The notes: generated from the sequence alone by a model not told the origin. Positions 43,413 to 55,155 are shown, numbered from the stretch's first letter. The stretch is 64,000 nucleotides of DNA from Mycoplasma ovis str. Michigan (GCF_000508245.1 NC_023062.1:310001-374000); one strand, 5' to 3'. Made by a program: numbers and translations.

Positions 43413-43731
43413 GAAGAGAATTTCAATTACTATCCCTTTGGAAACCTAGTTATACTTGGTTTTTTTCGGTAGGGTTTAAGCCCCTAACCTCCGCTAAAAG
43501 TTTCTAACCAAAAATTAGAATGGTTGAACTATTTTTTTGAAAAAGACTTTGACTGCTAAAAAATTATTGAGAAATTAATTTATAACTGTCAAGAGAGAAT
43601 ATAGAATGCTCCAAAAATAAGGATTACTGTATAAAAAATAATTTTCCATATTTAACATATCAAATATGGGAGGAAGAGGGCTGGACAATTAAACTGTTTA
43701 ATAAAAGCTCACAAAAATTAAATAAAGTTCC
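43413..43731. other. Intergenic stretch without genes
   Basis: 319 bases between divergent genes. A GGGAGGAAGAGGG segment at 43667-43680 is purine-rich but is not followed by a start codon at a useful distance. No frame or RNA gene seen. Confidence 0.35.
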
Positions 43732-44201
43732 ATGTTTTTGCCTATGAAATTAATTTTTCTTATATTAGGTGGAGTGGTCTTCGCTTCTGTTGCGACTCCT
43801 GTCGCTTTAACTACTGATTTTCTTTATGGTAATTTAACTATAGAAGAAAAAGCTAAACGATTAGGAGATTGTAAGATAGTGAAAAACAAAGAAAGGAGGG
43901 CTTTAGACAAGGAGACCTAGTGGCATGCGTAGATAAATATAAGAAAGTTTCATTTAAGTGATTTGACTATAAATCAAATTCTCCAATTGAGGTAGTTAAA
44001 TTAGCATTTAAGCCCTTAAGCCTCAAACTTAAGTTAAAGGTCACAGAAAATAATCCTTATGATTGAAAATGGTTCTATATCGGAGAGAGTGAAGGTATTT
44101 CATTTAAAAATGTTGCATTCGGAAATGATGAGCATAACTTTACAGGGAATGAATGTGCGGTAAGTGGTAATGAAGAAAATTGAAAAATTAACTGTTCGTA
44201 G
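43732..44201 (+). pseudogene. Family G small exported protein gene with one frameshift
   Basis: ATG start, leader FLPMKLIFLILGGVVFASVA, then the first Cys (GDCKIVKNKE). The frame stops at TAG 43918-43920. The frame carrying the rest of the family (VACVDKYKKVSFKWFDYKS, later ECAVSGNEENWKINCS) continues to TAG 44199-44201. The shift lies in the purine-rich stretch 43890-43915. Joined, it would be about 156 residues, matching the intact members at 47348 and 55662. Confidence 0.75.
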
Positions 44202-44290
44202 TTTTTATAGGATTTTAAAGCTTATCTTTAAAACTTAAAGCTATTTTTTAAAATTAGGACTTTCTAAATTACTGAAGACTCAGATTTTTC

Positions 44291-44373
44291 AAATCTAAAA
44301 GATTGAACTCTGGAAGTTAATTCTTTTTATACTAGGAAAATATACCTTCTTAAATTTCCTATTAGTAGTTAAT
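44291..44373 (+). repeat. Dispersed non-coding repeat, copy 1
   Basis: About 75-80 bases nearly identical to 47155-47226. It contains the inverted pair TAGGAAA and TTTCCTA around a loop of about 14 bases. It lies between the family G pseudogene and the end of a family H gene. Confidence 0.7.
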
Positions 44374-44492
44374 CTTTAGTTACTAATATTATTAATTTAT
44401 TTTTAGTCAATACAATTCAAGGGAAAATTGGAAACAACTTAATTTAAAAATATGACTGTTGAAAGCCAGATTAATCAAGATTTGATACAAAC

Positions 44493-45572
44493 TTAATTAA
44501 TTGACTGACCCATAAAACTAAGTAATTTAGAGGCAATTTGCAATTCAATATGTGAGTGAATTCTTGATTTTGCTTTTTCCGCCTCTCCCTTCTTTTCCTT
44601 AATTCATTTTTGAACTTTTTCTGTTCAAGAAATCAGAATCATACTATTTAATCTAGCAACTTCTTGTTCCTTTCTATATGCTATTCCTGCATTTGCATTT
44701 GACCTACTAATATCTGTTTTTCATTCTTGCTCTGTTTTATAAAAAATTTGAAAAGGATTTTGACTCTTTCAATCCCCTCAGCTATCAGCCTTAAAAAATT
44801 TATCACTTAGTTGCCCCTTCTGAACTTTCAAGTCTTTTCTAATTCAACCTATAGATTGAAGGTTTTTTAATACTACAGTAGAAGATGGACTATTAGATGA
44901 TTTAGATGTCTCCAGCAAACTGCCATATTCTTTTAATTCTTCGTTAAAATTATTACTTTCAACTTTTAAGCCATTGTGTAATTCATAAACTTTTTGCAAA
45001 CTAAACTTTTCACCTCGTGTTAAGGGTATTAAAGAATTAGCACCATTTGTTGATTTTTTTCAACTTTCTACTTTCAACTTAGCGCTTTCAAATTCTTTCA
45101 AAAAGACAGTTCTTATTGACTCGCTATTGGTTAAATGTAAATCTCTTTTATCAACATATTTAGAATCCATCTTTTTCTTAATTACCCCTACTTTTCCTTC
45201 TTTCACAATTTCTGAAAAAATTTCAGAAATTTTATCTTTTGGGGAATCTAATAGCTTAGGTGATAAGTCTAATTTAGTGGCATCTCAATCGTTTGATTCT
45301 AGTCGCAAGACAGGTAATGTCGCATTAGAACTATCAAGTTGTATGTTACTAGGTGAATTCTCCTTAGTCCCAAGATCTAACTTTGAGTCTTTGGAAGAGT
45401 ATGTAGAGTTTTTAAGCTGTGAATTAATCTTAGGTTTGGGGGGGGCTTGAGTGCTTAGAAATTTACCTATCGAATCAAAGAGATTAAACTGACTATCTAT
45501 TGCGGGTATAGTTGCGCCATTCAGTGCCAAAAAAGCTAAAGCTGATAAAGAAAACTTTAGCCTATTAGTCAA
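44493..45572 (-). CDS. Family H exported coiled-coil protein (359 aa), intact
   Basis: TTG start; leader RLKFSLSALAFLALNGA; then STQAPPKPK, whose Ala-Pro-Pro is encoded by an in-frame C8 tract (45438-45445 on the plus strand as G8). The rest is Lys/Glu/Ser/Asn-rich and mostly helical, with long heptad-like runs. A conserved C-terminal region contains WGDWKSQNPFQIFYKTEQEW, a helix with TEKVQKWIKEKKGEAEKAK, and an end IASKLLSFMGQS. Two damaged copies lie at 49591 and 50917 and a fragment near 49290. TGA codons are read as Trp. Exported; unknown. Confidence 0.8.
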
Positions 45573-45695
45573 ACTAAATTAGTGTTCTGAAGGAAAAACT
45601 ACTTATTTTGATTTAAAAATATAGATATTTATTAGTTTCAAATTAACAAAAAACTAACTCCCTGAATTTCTTATTAATAATTATTAAACAATTAA

Positions 45696-46235
45696 CTATT
45701 TAAATTCTGAAAGATTTCACTTAAGTTCTGTTCTTCCTACAGAACATTTAAAAATCCTTCCTTTTAACTCATGGCACTTCACTTGAACGCTTTTAAATTG
45801 ACATTCTTTGTTCAATCCAAAACTCCCCAGATTAGACTTTTGTTCTTCTGAATTCTTAATGCCTCTTTATTTATTTCAAAACCAACCAGATTTAGTTTTT
45901 ACCAAAATAGAATTATCTGCATAAGGACTTTTTCTTAAGCTAATAGCTTCTTCTCAAGTTCCGCCATTGTAAAAATAATGACTAGTAAATTGAGTTTTGT
46001 AGTCAGTTGTCTACACTATCTTCTTTAGGCAAACAAACAACAAAGAGACCTTATTGTCCTCATTCAGAAATTGATAGCAAGAATCAAAACCGTAAGATTT
46101 TTTAAATTGACCTAGCTGTTGAGCATCTAACGGATACTTACTAGCGAACTGCTCAGAAAGTGCAAACGACGACGAAGTAGTGGCAACTCCACCTAAAACA
46201 ACAGCTAAAGGTATTTTTAGAACATTACTTAGCAT
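45696..46235 (-). pseudogene. Family D gene, disrupted copy
   Basis: The leader and first 70 residues are almost identical to the intact gene at 39404. TAG at 46011-46013 then stops the frame just after the first Cys pair (VCLKKIV). Downstream the family sequence continues in the same frame with a second stop (TAA near 45872, where the intact copy has a Glu codon) and ends at TAG 45696. Total length equals the intact copy, so the damage is point mutation only. Confidence 0.85.
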
Positions 46236-46280
46236 AAGGAATATATTTTGTTCTTTCTAATTTATAGAAACAATTTTAAG

Positions 46281-46301
46281 TGAATTAACGGCTTCATCCA
46301 T
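46281..46301 (-). pseudogene. Remnant of hsdS start (first seven codons)
   Basis: The minus strand reads M-D-E-A-V-N-S, matching the M-D-E-S-V-N-A start of the hsdS at 41858, with the same upstream bases (AAATATCTGG before the ATG, AAATATCTAG there). The rest of hsdS is missing: the next bases are the upstream flank of the family D copy. The join lies at TTTTAAG (46274-46280). Confidence 0.7.
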
Positions 46302-46419
46302 CCAGATATTTAATTTACTTTTTTGTGAGATTTTAGTAAATACTATTACTTTTGTAACTTTAAAAAGATAAAGGGAGAATGGTTTAACCGACTACTTTAA
46401 AAAATTTCTAATACTTTAT

Positions 46420-47064
46420 TTATATTGGATTATCTTCTAAGTTCGGTTCTGTAATTTTGACTGAATATATATGCTCTTCCGAACCTAGAGAATCCTCTAA
46501 GATATTCCAGCCCCAAGTTCCAGTCATTACAGTATTGACAAAACTCTCACTCTCAAATCTTGTCTTAAACAAATCTAAATTGTCGTCATCTTCAACTGAG
46601 GTGGTATGAGTTTTGATATCAATTCTTTGTTCTCCTTCTAATCAATGCTTCTCGTTTAAAAGTTTTGTAGGAATTCATATGGTTCAAGATGCCATAATAA
46701 GGGTATCTCCCCTTCCACTATTATCACAAGAAAAGGAGAGATAAGGAGAAGAAATAGTAGGTAACTTAGAAATTACCTCATCTGGACCCTTTCTTAATAA
46801 ACAATTTGGCAAATCTTTATTCTCAGGTTCATCAGGACTTAACACATCCTCTTCTTTTTCTGTTTGGCCATCATCTTGAGAATCACTTTGAATAGTTTGT
46901 GCGGGCGTAGTATTTTCTGTATTTTGTGTAGACAAATCTGAGGAACTTTGTGTCGAAAGGTTACTGGGGTGAGTGCTATTTGAGGAAGTCATGTTCAAAA
47001 ATGCTCAAATGTAAGAACCGCCTCCAGTGAACAATAAAGAAGCTGATTTAACTCAAAGACTCAT
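46420..47064 (-). CDS. Family E exported protein (214 aa), intact
   Basis: ATG start with TGA at codon 4; leader SLLFTGGGSYIWAFLNM; a Ser/Thr/Gln-rich stalk; a two-Cys segment NCLLRKGPDEVISKLPT to SFSCDNSGRG; then WTIWIPTKLLNEKHW, THTTSVEDDDN, FESESFVN, GTWGW and a final strand before TAA. The paralogs are at 41974 (nonsense) and 57072 (intact). It has no C8 tract. Likely a surface protein with a flexible stalk. Confidence 0.8.
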
Positions 47065-47154
47065 TTAATGAAAACTTTTATATCTACTTATGTTATTGGA
47101 AGTGAGATTAGTAAAGAATCTAATAATTTGGTTCCAAGTAATTTAAAACTTTCT

Positions 47155-47226
47155 AAATCTAAAAGATTTAACTCTGGAAGTTAATTCTTTTTATACTAGG
47201 AAAATATACCTTCTTAAATTTCCTAT
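47155..47226 (+). repeat. Dispersed non-coding repeat, copy 2
   Basis: Nearly identical to 44291-44373, including the TAGGAAA/TTTCCTA inverted pair. Here it lies upstream of the intact family G gene at 47348, so it may carry a promoter. Confidence 0.7.
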
Positions 47227-47347
47227 TAAGAGTTAATAGTGAGTTACTAATATAAGGAAAAAAGGGGATAGTTTTTCTCTGAATTAAGAATAAAATTAAA
47301 TTTTTCTAAATTCTAGAAGGTAGGAAATAATAAGTTTTTAACTTTCA

Positions 47348-47812
47348 ATGTTGAGTTCACTCAAATTATTACTTGTTACTTCAGGGTTCATTGGTTCTAT
47401 AGCCGTGGCCTCTTTAGCTGTAAATTTAAGTAGTAATTCTTGGAAGAAAGTTGAACTGTTTTCATCTGTTAGCTGTAGGGAAGTCTCGGGAACAGATTCT
47501 TCAGGGGGAGATAGTTCAGGAAAATTAAAAGCTTGCTTATTAAGTGGAAAAGAAGGTACAGTTCAAAATTGAAACTTTAAGTGATTTAAGAGCAATACTG
47601 ATACGAACCCTGTAGACGTTCAAAATATAACGGTTCACTCAAGCTCTTTACTGAAAATAGACTTAAAAGACAATACGCAAAAGTGATTTACACCTGACTT
47701 TAAGTATTTTGAAGTTCCATCTTTAGGTAAATCATTTAATTCAGCTAATTGTAAGTTCGAGGCAAAAGATGGAGAGAATTTGAAAATAAATTGTTCTGAA
47801 AAAAGTAAATAA
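47348..47812 (+). CDS. Family G four-cysteine exported protein (154 aa), intact
   Basis: ATG start; leader LSSLKLLLVTSGFIGSIAVAS. The first Cys pair is SCREVSG to KACLLSG (residues about 43-63), the second NCKFEAKDGENLKINC near the end. A central WFTPDFKYFE motif is shared with the genes at 55156 and 55662. Trp codons are TGA. Exported small protein; function unknown. Confidence 0.8.
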
Positions 47813-48086
47813 ATTTACTTTCTAGTTATTACTTAATCTCTAAAGTTTTTATTATTTGCGACTGGAATTTTAATTCGTAAGGATTTAAGGCAAATAATTA
47901 CTGCAATAAGTTTTTGGTTCAGCTTTATCTATTTCAATTAAAAATTACCTAAATGAATTAAAGGGGGACTGAAAGCTAGGTACTTATATTTTTTGATTGA
48001 GCTTTCAATTCCACATTTTTATATAGACTAAGTTTGTAATGATTTAAGATAAAAATCAAATTTGGGGAATTTAATTTTCAGACTTT

Positions 48087-48701
48087 ATGCCCTTAAGTCT
48101 TAAGGTTTTCACTTCAACATTACTTATAGGCGGAGATGTTGGAGGGATTCCTTTATTATTGTCTTCTAAAAATGGAATTGGAGGTGAAGCAGAAAAGGGC
48201 GTATCCGCTCCTATCAATACTGGCCATGAGGTTACAGACACTGAAACGGAAGAGTCTCGACCCGAAACTATAGAACAAGCAAATGTTGGAAATTGTGTTA
48301 TAAAGAAAGAGCTGGAAGAATTAGAGAACATTATTTGAACGTTTGAGGACTCTATAAATATTGATACCTTTGTAAAAGTTTCCTGCCAAGATACAAATAC
48401 AGTTCTTGGTTCTCCTATGGCAAATAATTGAGAAGGCTTATTTCCTAATGTTCTTTTTAAAAATTTAAGCTCACTAATTATGGGAAAAAAGCTGAAAATA
48501 AAAGAAGTTACCGAATCAAAACAGGAATTAGGAGTTTATAAAACAACTTTCGGAGGAAATAGTTTTTATTCTCCAATAGTTGGAGAATGGACAAAAGAAA
48601 CTGCAGAAGAGAAAGAACCGAAAATTACTGAAGTGAAAATAACTGCTTCGGGAAGCGTGCCTTCTGGTGTAATTTATTTATTATTCAAAAATCAAAAATA
48701 G
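48087..48701 (+). CDS. Family F-like exported protein (204 aa)
   Basis: ATG start; leader LSLKVFTSTLLIGGDVGGIP; a Glu/Thr-rich stalk; a two-Cys segment GNCVIKKELEELENII to KVSCQDTN; then WEGLFPNVLFKNL, corresponding to WTGLFP in family F; and a C-terminal strand region ending SGVIYLLF, matching IYLxL at the end of family F. TGA codons are read as Trp. It is on the plus strand, unlike the other F members, and is more divergent. Confidence 0.75.
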
Positions 48702-48807
48702 TTAATTAAGAAGAGACTACTACTTCTCAAGGATTAAGTTCTTAATTAACTAATAACTAACTTAACTAAAAAAGGGGAAGAAGAGAATTAACTTTTTGAA
48801 GTAAAAA

Positions 48808-49182
48808 CTAACTTACAAGCTCTTTAAATGAAGGAAAGGATTCATCAAACCATTTTGGAAGAAGATATTTACATGTATTATGTAGTGAATGACCTCTGCA
48901 TGATTCGTACTTTTCTCACCCCTTCTTAAGCGCATCCATTTTTGTGGCAGATTCTGAAAGAGGGGTTGAAGAGTTAGTTGATTTCTGATTGCTTGCAACA
49001 CTATCAGTTGATTCAGATGGTTGAGTTTCCCTTACTGCTGGAGTGTCAATGGCAGGAGCAGAAACAGAAACAACTGAAAGAGACTCGGGAAGCAAGCTTC
49101 TGGTTCCTAAGGTTGTCGCCGCAACAACACCAGCAGTGGCGGTCGTTCCAATGAAACCAAGAAGAAACTTATTTAACTTCAT
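48808..49182 (-). CDS. Small exported hypothetical protein (124 aa)
   Basis: ATG start; strong leader LNKFLLGFIGTTATAGVVAA; a Ser/Thr/Pro-rich stalk (residues 35-85); one TGA codon; and a short domain with two Cys (SCRGHSLHNTCKYLLP) and several aromatic residues before TAG. It has the same plan as families E and F (leader, stalk, small Cys domain) but with a much shorter domain. No relative recognised. Confidence 0.65.
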
Positions 49183-49590
49183 GTTTCACTAATTTTATTA
49201 CTTTTTCAATTAATTATGTTCTCATTAATCTTCTTTGAGTACAAAAGTGCAACCCGCCTATAAATGCTTGTTTACTAAATTGCTCAAGATGTAAATCTAA
49301 TTTAGTTGGATCGAGATCCTTGTTTTGTAGTTGAACGGCTGGAAATTCGTAGTAGAACTATCAAGTTGTATGTTACTAGGCGAATTCTCATTAGTTCCAA
49401 CATCTAACTTTGGGTATTTGGAAGATTATGTAAGGCTTTAATCTGTGAATTAATCGTAAGTTGTGAGGTAGCTTTAAAGAAATTTTTGAAAAAATACGGA
49501 CATTTAAAACCCTCTAATCTTTTATTCCTTGTTTTAAAAGATTAGGAGAAAAACTTAACTATTTTTAATTATTTAGAAAATAATTCATAT
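49183..49590. other. Intergenic stretch with a family H fragment
   Basis: About 180 bases (49290-49470) resemble 45261-45430 inside the intact family H gene, on the same strand; for example a segment around ATCAAGTTGTATGTTACTAG is shared. Insertions and deletions destroy the frame. This is a broken duplicate fragment upstream of the small exported gene. Confidence 0.6.
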
Positions 49591-50649
49591 TTAGTTCTGG
49601 TCCATAAAAGCTAATAGTCGAGAAGCTACTTTAATAATTATATACGAATCAGTCGATTGGACTCAATGTTTTTTTAATGTTTGAGCTTGATATTCTCACT
49701 GACTCCCTCCGCCTTTTTGTCTAGCTCTCTGTCTATCCAGTTCCTGTCGCACTCTATACATAGATATAGTATTCTTTTGTAATTTATCTATATCATTAAA
49801 AAATTCTGTTTCTGAATTGTAAAAGTGTCTGAAGGGATTTTCCTCTCATTTCCCTCAGCTATCTTTTTTAAAAAATAGTGTTTTATCATTTCGATTCTTT
49901 TGTGTTTTAATTGCCTCTCCTCCCCAATCTATCTGACTTAAGGCGCTTTTAACATCTTTTTTTGAAGGGGAGGAAGTATGATTAAGTGATTCATCTGAAA
50001 ATAAATCTGATTGTTGTGCCTCTTTTTTTAATTCCTTAGACAATTTTTCTGCAAGTCCCTTTAAACCATTGTGGAGATTGTATTGTTTTTCTATCGCGAC
50101 TCTATGTTCTTGAGTTAAAGGTTTTTGAGAAGCCTCTGGCTTTACTCCTCCTGAACCTTGTGTTCTAGTTCCCTGAATTAAAGATTTGGCATCTTGATAG
50201 TTCTTTAAATGCTCTTGTTGCTTAACTTGAGATTCATCTAATTCCTTATTTAAAAGTTTTGAATACTTATCACCAAGTTCTTTTTCTATTCCTTTAACCT
50301 TAGTTTCCTTATTTATCTCAGAGTGAATTCCCGAAATAGAAGTAGAAATATTAGTATCTATCTGTTCAGAAGATAATTGAATTTCTTTTGATTCTTGTAA
50401 CTCTAACTTAGGTATATTTAAGTTTGTATTCTCTGAAAGATTTAATTTGGAATCTTGAGACTTTAAATTTTTTGAATCTAACTCAAGTTTTAAAACTTCC
50501 GAAGAAAAGCTTAATCTATCTAAGGTGCCCCCCCCAGTTAATGAATTAACAGAAAAATTAGAAAAATTTTAGCCATTGAGGGAGGGCACAATTGCCCCAC
50601 TTATTCCTACAAAACTAATTCCAGCTAAAACTAACTTGAGATGTTTAAT
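49591..50649 (-). pseudogene. Family H gene, start lost and nonsense in the leader region
   Basis: The frame matches family H from the leader (KHLKLVLAGISFVGISGAIVP) through the eight-G tract (50528-50535, read Gly-Gly-Gly) to the end IIIKVASRLLAFMDQN. It has no ATG, GTG or TTG start (an ATT stands at the expected place), and a TAA at 50569-50571 interrupts it before the tract. From the tract on, about 310 codons are fully open, with W-G-K-W matching the W-G-D-W of the intact gene. Either translation begins downstream and yields an unexported protein, or the gene is dead. Confidence 0.7.
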
Positions 50650-50916
50650 CTTGGCAAAAGATTAACTACTAGCACTAATCCATATTATTTTCGTAAATTC
50701 TTCAGGCTTACGTATAGCTAGTCCTGTTATCCCCTTTCTATTGAAAGAAAAACCCACCTTTTTCATTAGATTAATTGCCTTAAAATAGGTAAGCCCTAAT
50801 TCTCTAAATTTAACATTCAATTTCCTAAATTCTCTTCTTCTATTTCTACATTAATTTTGTAGTAATTAATTTATTCCAATATTAATTCCAAGTCTAAATA
50901 AACATTATCCCTAAAC

Positions 50917-52018
50917 TTATTCAGTTAATTGCCCCATAAATACTAGTATCTTTAGAGCTACTTGAGCTTCAATATGAGCCTGAGATTTTTCATATAGTTT
51001 CTCTAAGGCTTTAACTGTTGTTGGCGATGTTGTTGAGCTCTTTCTCAACGTCACATAGCTTCTTGTCTAGCAATATCTTGCTCTAAATGATGAATTTTTG
51101 ACAAAGTTGAGTTTAGGATTTATAAATCCCTTGCAAGTTCTGTTTCTTGATCATAAAAATGTCTAAAGGGATTTTGACTTCAACTTCCTCAATCTCTCGT
51201 TCTATTAAATCTCTGTTTTGAGGAAGAAGTTCTTTGAACTTTTACTTTGGAAGTAGATCAGGCAATCATTGATAAGGCTTTTCTTACTTCCTTTGCTTTA
51301 GCTTGTTTAGTATTTAAACTTTCAGTCTCATTACATAAATCTTGAACTTCCTCTCCTTCTTTTTTTAGCTCAGAAATAAGTTTTTTCTTTTCACCATTTT
51401 AACTCGTTATATAGTACATAAACCTTTTGTAAACTTTCTCTTTCTCTTGCGGACAAAATTGGTTCTGAATTATGTTCTTTCTTATTCTTTTTTCATTCTT
51501 CTAACTTTTTCTTAACTAGCAAAACATCATATAATCTATCTTCTCTTTCTTTTTTTCGGCTAGTTAAATATTTATCTGTTTAGAATTTATATTTACCAGA
51601 AATTTCCTCTCCACATTCCTTTAAGGTACTTTCTCTATGAATTTCTTTGCCAATCCCCTTGATATTAGAGCTAATTCCGGAAGATTGATTTCCCTCAAAA
51701 GAAATCAAAGGTGTTAATGGTTCTTTTGTTTAGCTTAGGTCTAATTCCACTTTTTGCAAACTTGTAGAACTATCAAAACCTAACTCAACTGAATTTTTAT
51801 CTGTTAAATGTGATTCCAATTGAACAGTACTATTATCTCTGGTTATAGTTGTTCTGTTGGAAAAATTAGTAGGACTAGATTGACCTAAATTATCGGAAAT
51901 ATCTGAAGAGTTAAGAAAATCGGAATTTGAAATTCACAAAGGAATTGCAACTCCACTTGCCCCCCCCAGCAACTAAAAAGAAGGAAAATATTGCACCATT
52001 CTTAAATTTTTTGGTCAT
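50917..52018 (-). pseudogene. Family H gene, multiply broken
   Basis: ATG start and leader KFKNGAIFSFLLVAGG run into an eight-G tract (51960-51967), where seven would keep the family frame. Beyond it lie TAA codons near 51735 and 51588 and several shifts. The conserved end (IEAQVALKILVFMGQLTE) is still readable before TAA 50917-50919. A decayed copy. Confidence 0.7.
51960..51967 (+). repeat. C8 tract out of frame in family H pseudogene
   Basis: It reads CTTGCCCCCCCCAGC. Length eight is kept although it is out of frame here, as in most other copies. Confidence 0.75.
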
Positions 52019-53049
52019 TTATTAACCTGATAGTTTCTGAGATCTAAAACTAACTACTTATGAAAAGCTTAAGAGAAATCTAAATTTGTGTTCGTTGCCT
52101 AATTTAGCTGGTTAGATTAAGGAAATTCTTTTAAAAAAATACTAATTCACTAACAGTTTATTTATGAAAGTAAAACTGAATTTCAGCAATTTTAATGTTC
52201 TCTATAGCCTAACTTTTAAGTAAGTGGTCTGTAATTTTGTATTGTTCGTAATTGAATAGCATGATTTTTCTGAGTTTTCCCTCTCTCTTAGTAGTTTTTT
52301 GCATAAGCGCGATTAGATCGTCGAGACCTCTTTCCCTTAATCGTTCCAAAACCTAAAAATACAACTATATCCAACTTTCTCTAAAGAACACTATTTAGAT
52401 GCAGAATTATCAAAGAACAAATATTTAAGCTAAAGGGTTTAGTGGCTTTTTCTAAAACAGAGTTAAGACACAAATATCTGGACAATAAGAGTTTTAAAAA
52501 AGAATTCAAGAGAATCTTTTTTAATCTAGAAACTATTAGAGAAATGTTACTTTTAAGAATGTACTTGATTATCTGTTTTAATACTAGAGAAAAGCTTTAT
52601 TGATAGTTTTCGCATAATTAATATCTCTACTACCCCCCCAAAAAAAAAACTTTATTCCTTCTCTAGGGTCTGAAGGTTCGATTCAATTTACTATAGAAGA
52701 AATGAATTCATTGATAGAAAAAACCAGAAAATAACAGTAATGAATCATTAAAAGAAGCAATATTCCTTTTGAAGATGGTTTCAAAAATATAAGCCTTTTC
52801 TATTTAGTAATAAATAGTTAAGAGAGAACTTTAAAAAAGGTTTCCGGAAGAGAATTATCCTTTCAAAACCATAGGATTAATAAACGTTCTCCTTTCGGTT
52901 TATTTCTCGTAAAACTATTAGAAGTTCAGGGTAGATGACATCCAATATGACGATACCAATATTAATGAGTAAAAAATGAAAGAAGTTAATAATTCTCTTC
53001 CAAACTCACTAAAGAGTACATAGTCTTATCTCTTTAGCTATTTATAGTA
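52019..53049. other. Gene-poor stretch of about 1 kb with gene debris
   Basis: No intact frame longer than about 60 codons that I can support. On the plus strand 52822-52975 is open and protein-like (ELSFQNHRINKRSPFGLFL, then GRWHPIWRYQY) with TGA as Trp, bounded by TAA on both sides. It looks like a fragment of an unidentified gene. A C7-A10 run stands at 52633-52649. It precedes the hsdR remnant. Confidence 0.4.
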
Positions 53050-54883
53050 GTTCTGATCGGGTTACAAAGAAAAGAATTACAGTCATACATTATTGATGAG
53101 TTAAAGAAAATTGGTTACCTAACTTCTACTAAAGAACCAGAAAATACTCAAAATATTGAATTATTAATTTCTGAAGATTTCGAAAGTTTTTTAAGAACTA
53201 AGAATTTAAGTTCACATGCTATACAAGAATTTACTGAACAGTTAAATTCTTTACCCAAAAACATAGAAAATAACTATCAAATTTTTTCTTTTTTAAGAGA
53301 CAAATTAATTAATTTAGATTCTCCTGAAAGAAATATTTTTAGAGTTATTGACTTTCAAGGAGGAGAGGAAAATATACCGAACTTAATTGTCTATCTCAAT
53401 GGGATTCCCATAATAACTTGAATAATTGGAGAGCCAGATGACACATTAAGAATTATTCATAAAAAATACAAGTTACAAGTAGAACAGAACCCTGTACTCT
53501 ATAGCTTTAATGTTTTTTCATTAGTAGTCTCGAATAATAAACAAGCAAGAATGGGAGTTCCTTGATTAAGTTACGAAAAATGACAAGAATGGAAAGAGAG
53601 TGTCTCTAATCCAGAATCTTTGCAGTCAAGTTCGTTAGATTCAACAATAAAAAACTTATTTAAAAAGGAAATAATTATTGAGCTGATAAATAACTTTATT
53701 CTCTGTTCTTCGATAAACCCCTGAAATAAAAGAATTATTAAGACTTCTTCCCTGTATTGGATTCAGGAAATTTCTGAAGAAATTATTTCAAAAATAGGAA
53801 AATGAAAAGTAAAAATAGGTTCTTATTCTCTTGGAGAGGAGAAAGAAGGGAAATATACATTTTTCTTCTTACTAAATCCAATAAGACAAAGAAATGTTAC
53901 CCATCTTATATTGGCCGATAATAGGATATCAAGAGATACATTATTTTCTACTTTATCTCCTTATCGAGATTGGATTCAAATTGAGGGGATATCGCTCGTT
54001 AAAGATTCAAAGAAAATTCAGTCAGAAGTTTTAGAGAACAACGAAGTAATTCTTATAGATTTTGAGACTTTAAATATACAAATGCCAAAAATATCTAAGG
54101 AAAAAATTCTATGTATTTATTTTGGCGAAAAAAATAATTCCCATTTAATAGAAAGACACTTAAAAACTGTTTTTCCTCATTCTTGTTATTTGGAATTAGT
54201 TTTTGAAAGAAAGGAGAAAACAAAAAATAGCAAAAAATTGTTTCTGAAGCGGAACGAAAAAATACATGAACATTTTTAGATAGAAGTATCGTTTTAAAAA
54301 AAGTAAGGGGAAGCATTGCTCGACACTTTAAGGGTGGAATTGAAAGGGCTGATGCCATTTCTTATAACATAGTCCGAAATTTTGAAACCAGAACTCTAAA
54401 AGGATATTCCAATGGAAAAGCATTCATCTATGCTCGAGATAAATTTAGCGCTTGAAGAATTTATCAAGGAATTCGAAAGCTAAGGCCTGATTGATTCTCT
54501 TATAACCCAAAGGAACTCTCCAAAGTACATATGATTCTTCCAGAACAAGGTTGGAGTGAAGGATTATGATGGAGAGATAACACAGGCAGACAAATAAGTT
54601 GTTATGAGAAACTTGGGATATAGAATGAAGGGAACTATTAATGCGAGAATTTCAAAACGAGGATTCTGAATTTAAAATAGACATCTTGGTTTATGAACTA
54701 AACCAAGAATTTAATTACCCACTTCTAGACACTATTTATATAAATGAACTCTTTGATTCATCTAATTTAAAGCAAGTTATTTCTAAATTAAATAAATTTT
54801 CTGTTGGCAAGAAAAAGCCTTTAATAGTTAGTTATGATTCAAGAATTTCTGAACTATTGAAGAAAGAACTTAAGAAAAACTAG
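53050..54883 (+). pseudogene. hsdR: Type I restriction endonuclease subunit, decayed
   Basis: Three consecutive frames carry HsdR-like sequence. The first (to TAG 54277) has the N-terminal nuclease-domain pattern: IFRVIDFQ, then NLIVYLNGIPIITW, VVSNNKQARMG, and LFKKEIIIELINNFIL. Where family members have the GSGKS nucleotide loop and a DEAH box, this copy has unrelated residues. The second (about 54282-54623) resembles the helicase segment ending GIRKLRPDW. The third (54641-54883) resembles the late motor region (YPLLDTIYINELFDSSNLKQ, then GKKKPLIVSYDSR). No start codon is evident. Normal length is about 1000 residues, so restriction activity is lost. Confidence 0.7.
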
Positions 54884-55155
54884 TTTAAACAATACTTTGA
54901 TTTTTTAGGAATATAAATAATTAAGAAGAAAATCTTCACAAAGTTTTTCAGTATTAAAAAATTAAAGTCAAAAACTAAATAGAAGTTTTCTTAATAGAAA
55001 AACTAACTAAATTAAGGAACATATTAATGATGTTTTAATTCAGTATAGACTGAATACAATCATTCAATGTTTCCCATCGTAAATTTGAAGAAGGGAGAAT
55101 AATTAAATATGGAATTTTCTAAAAAGGATATTTAAATTCAATTTTTGGATGGGTT

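Noticed and set aside
52633-52649. C7-A10 run as another copy of the tract
   Set aside because: It lacks the TG before the C run and is not inside a recognisable gene, so I did not count it with the others.
52660-52690. GGTTCGATTC, resembling a tRNA T-loop
   Set aside because: No acceptor, D or anticodon stem can be drawn around it, and no CCA-compatible end is present. I found no tRNA or rRNA gene in the window.
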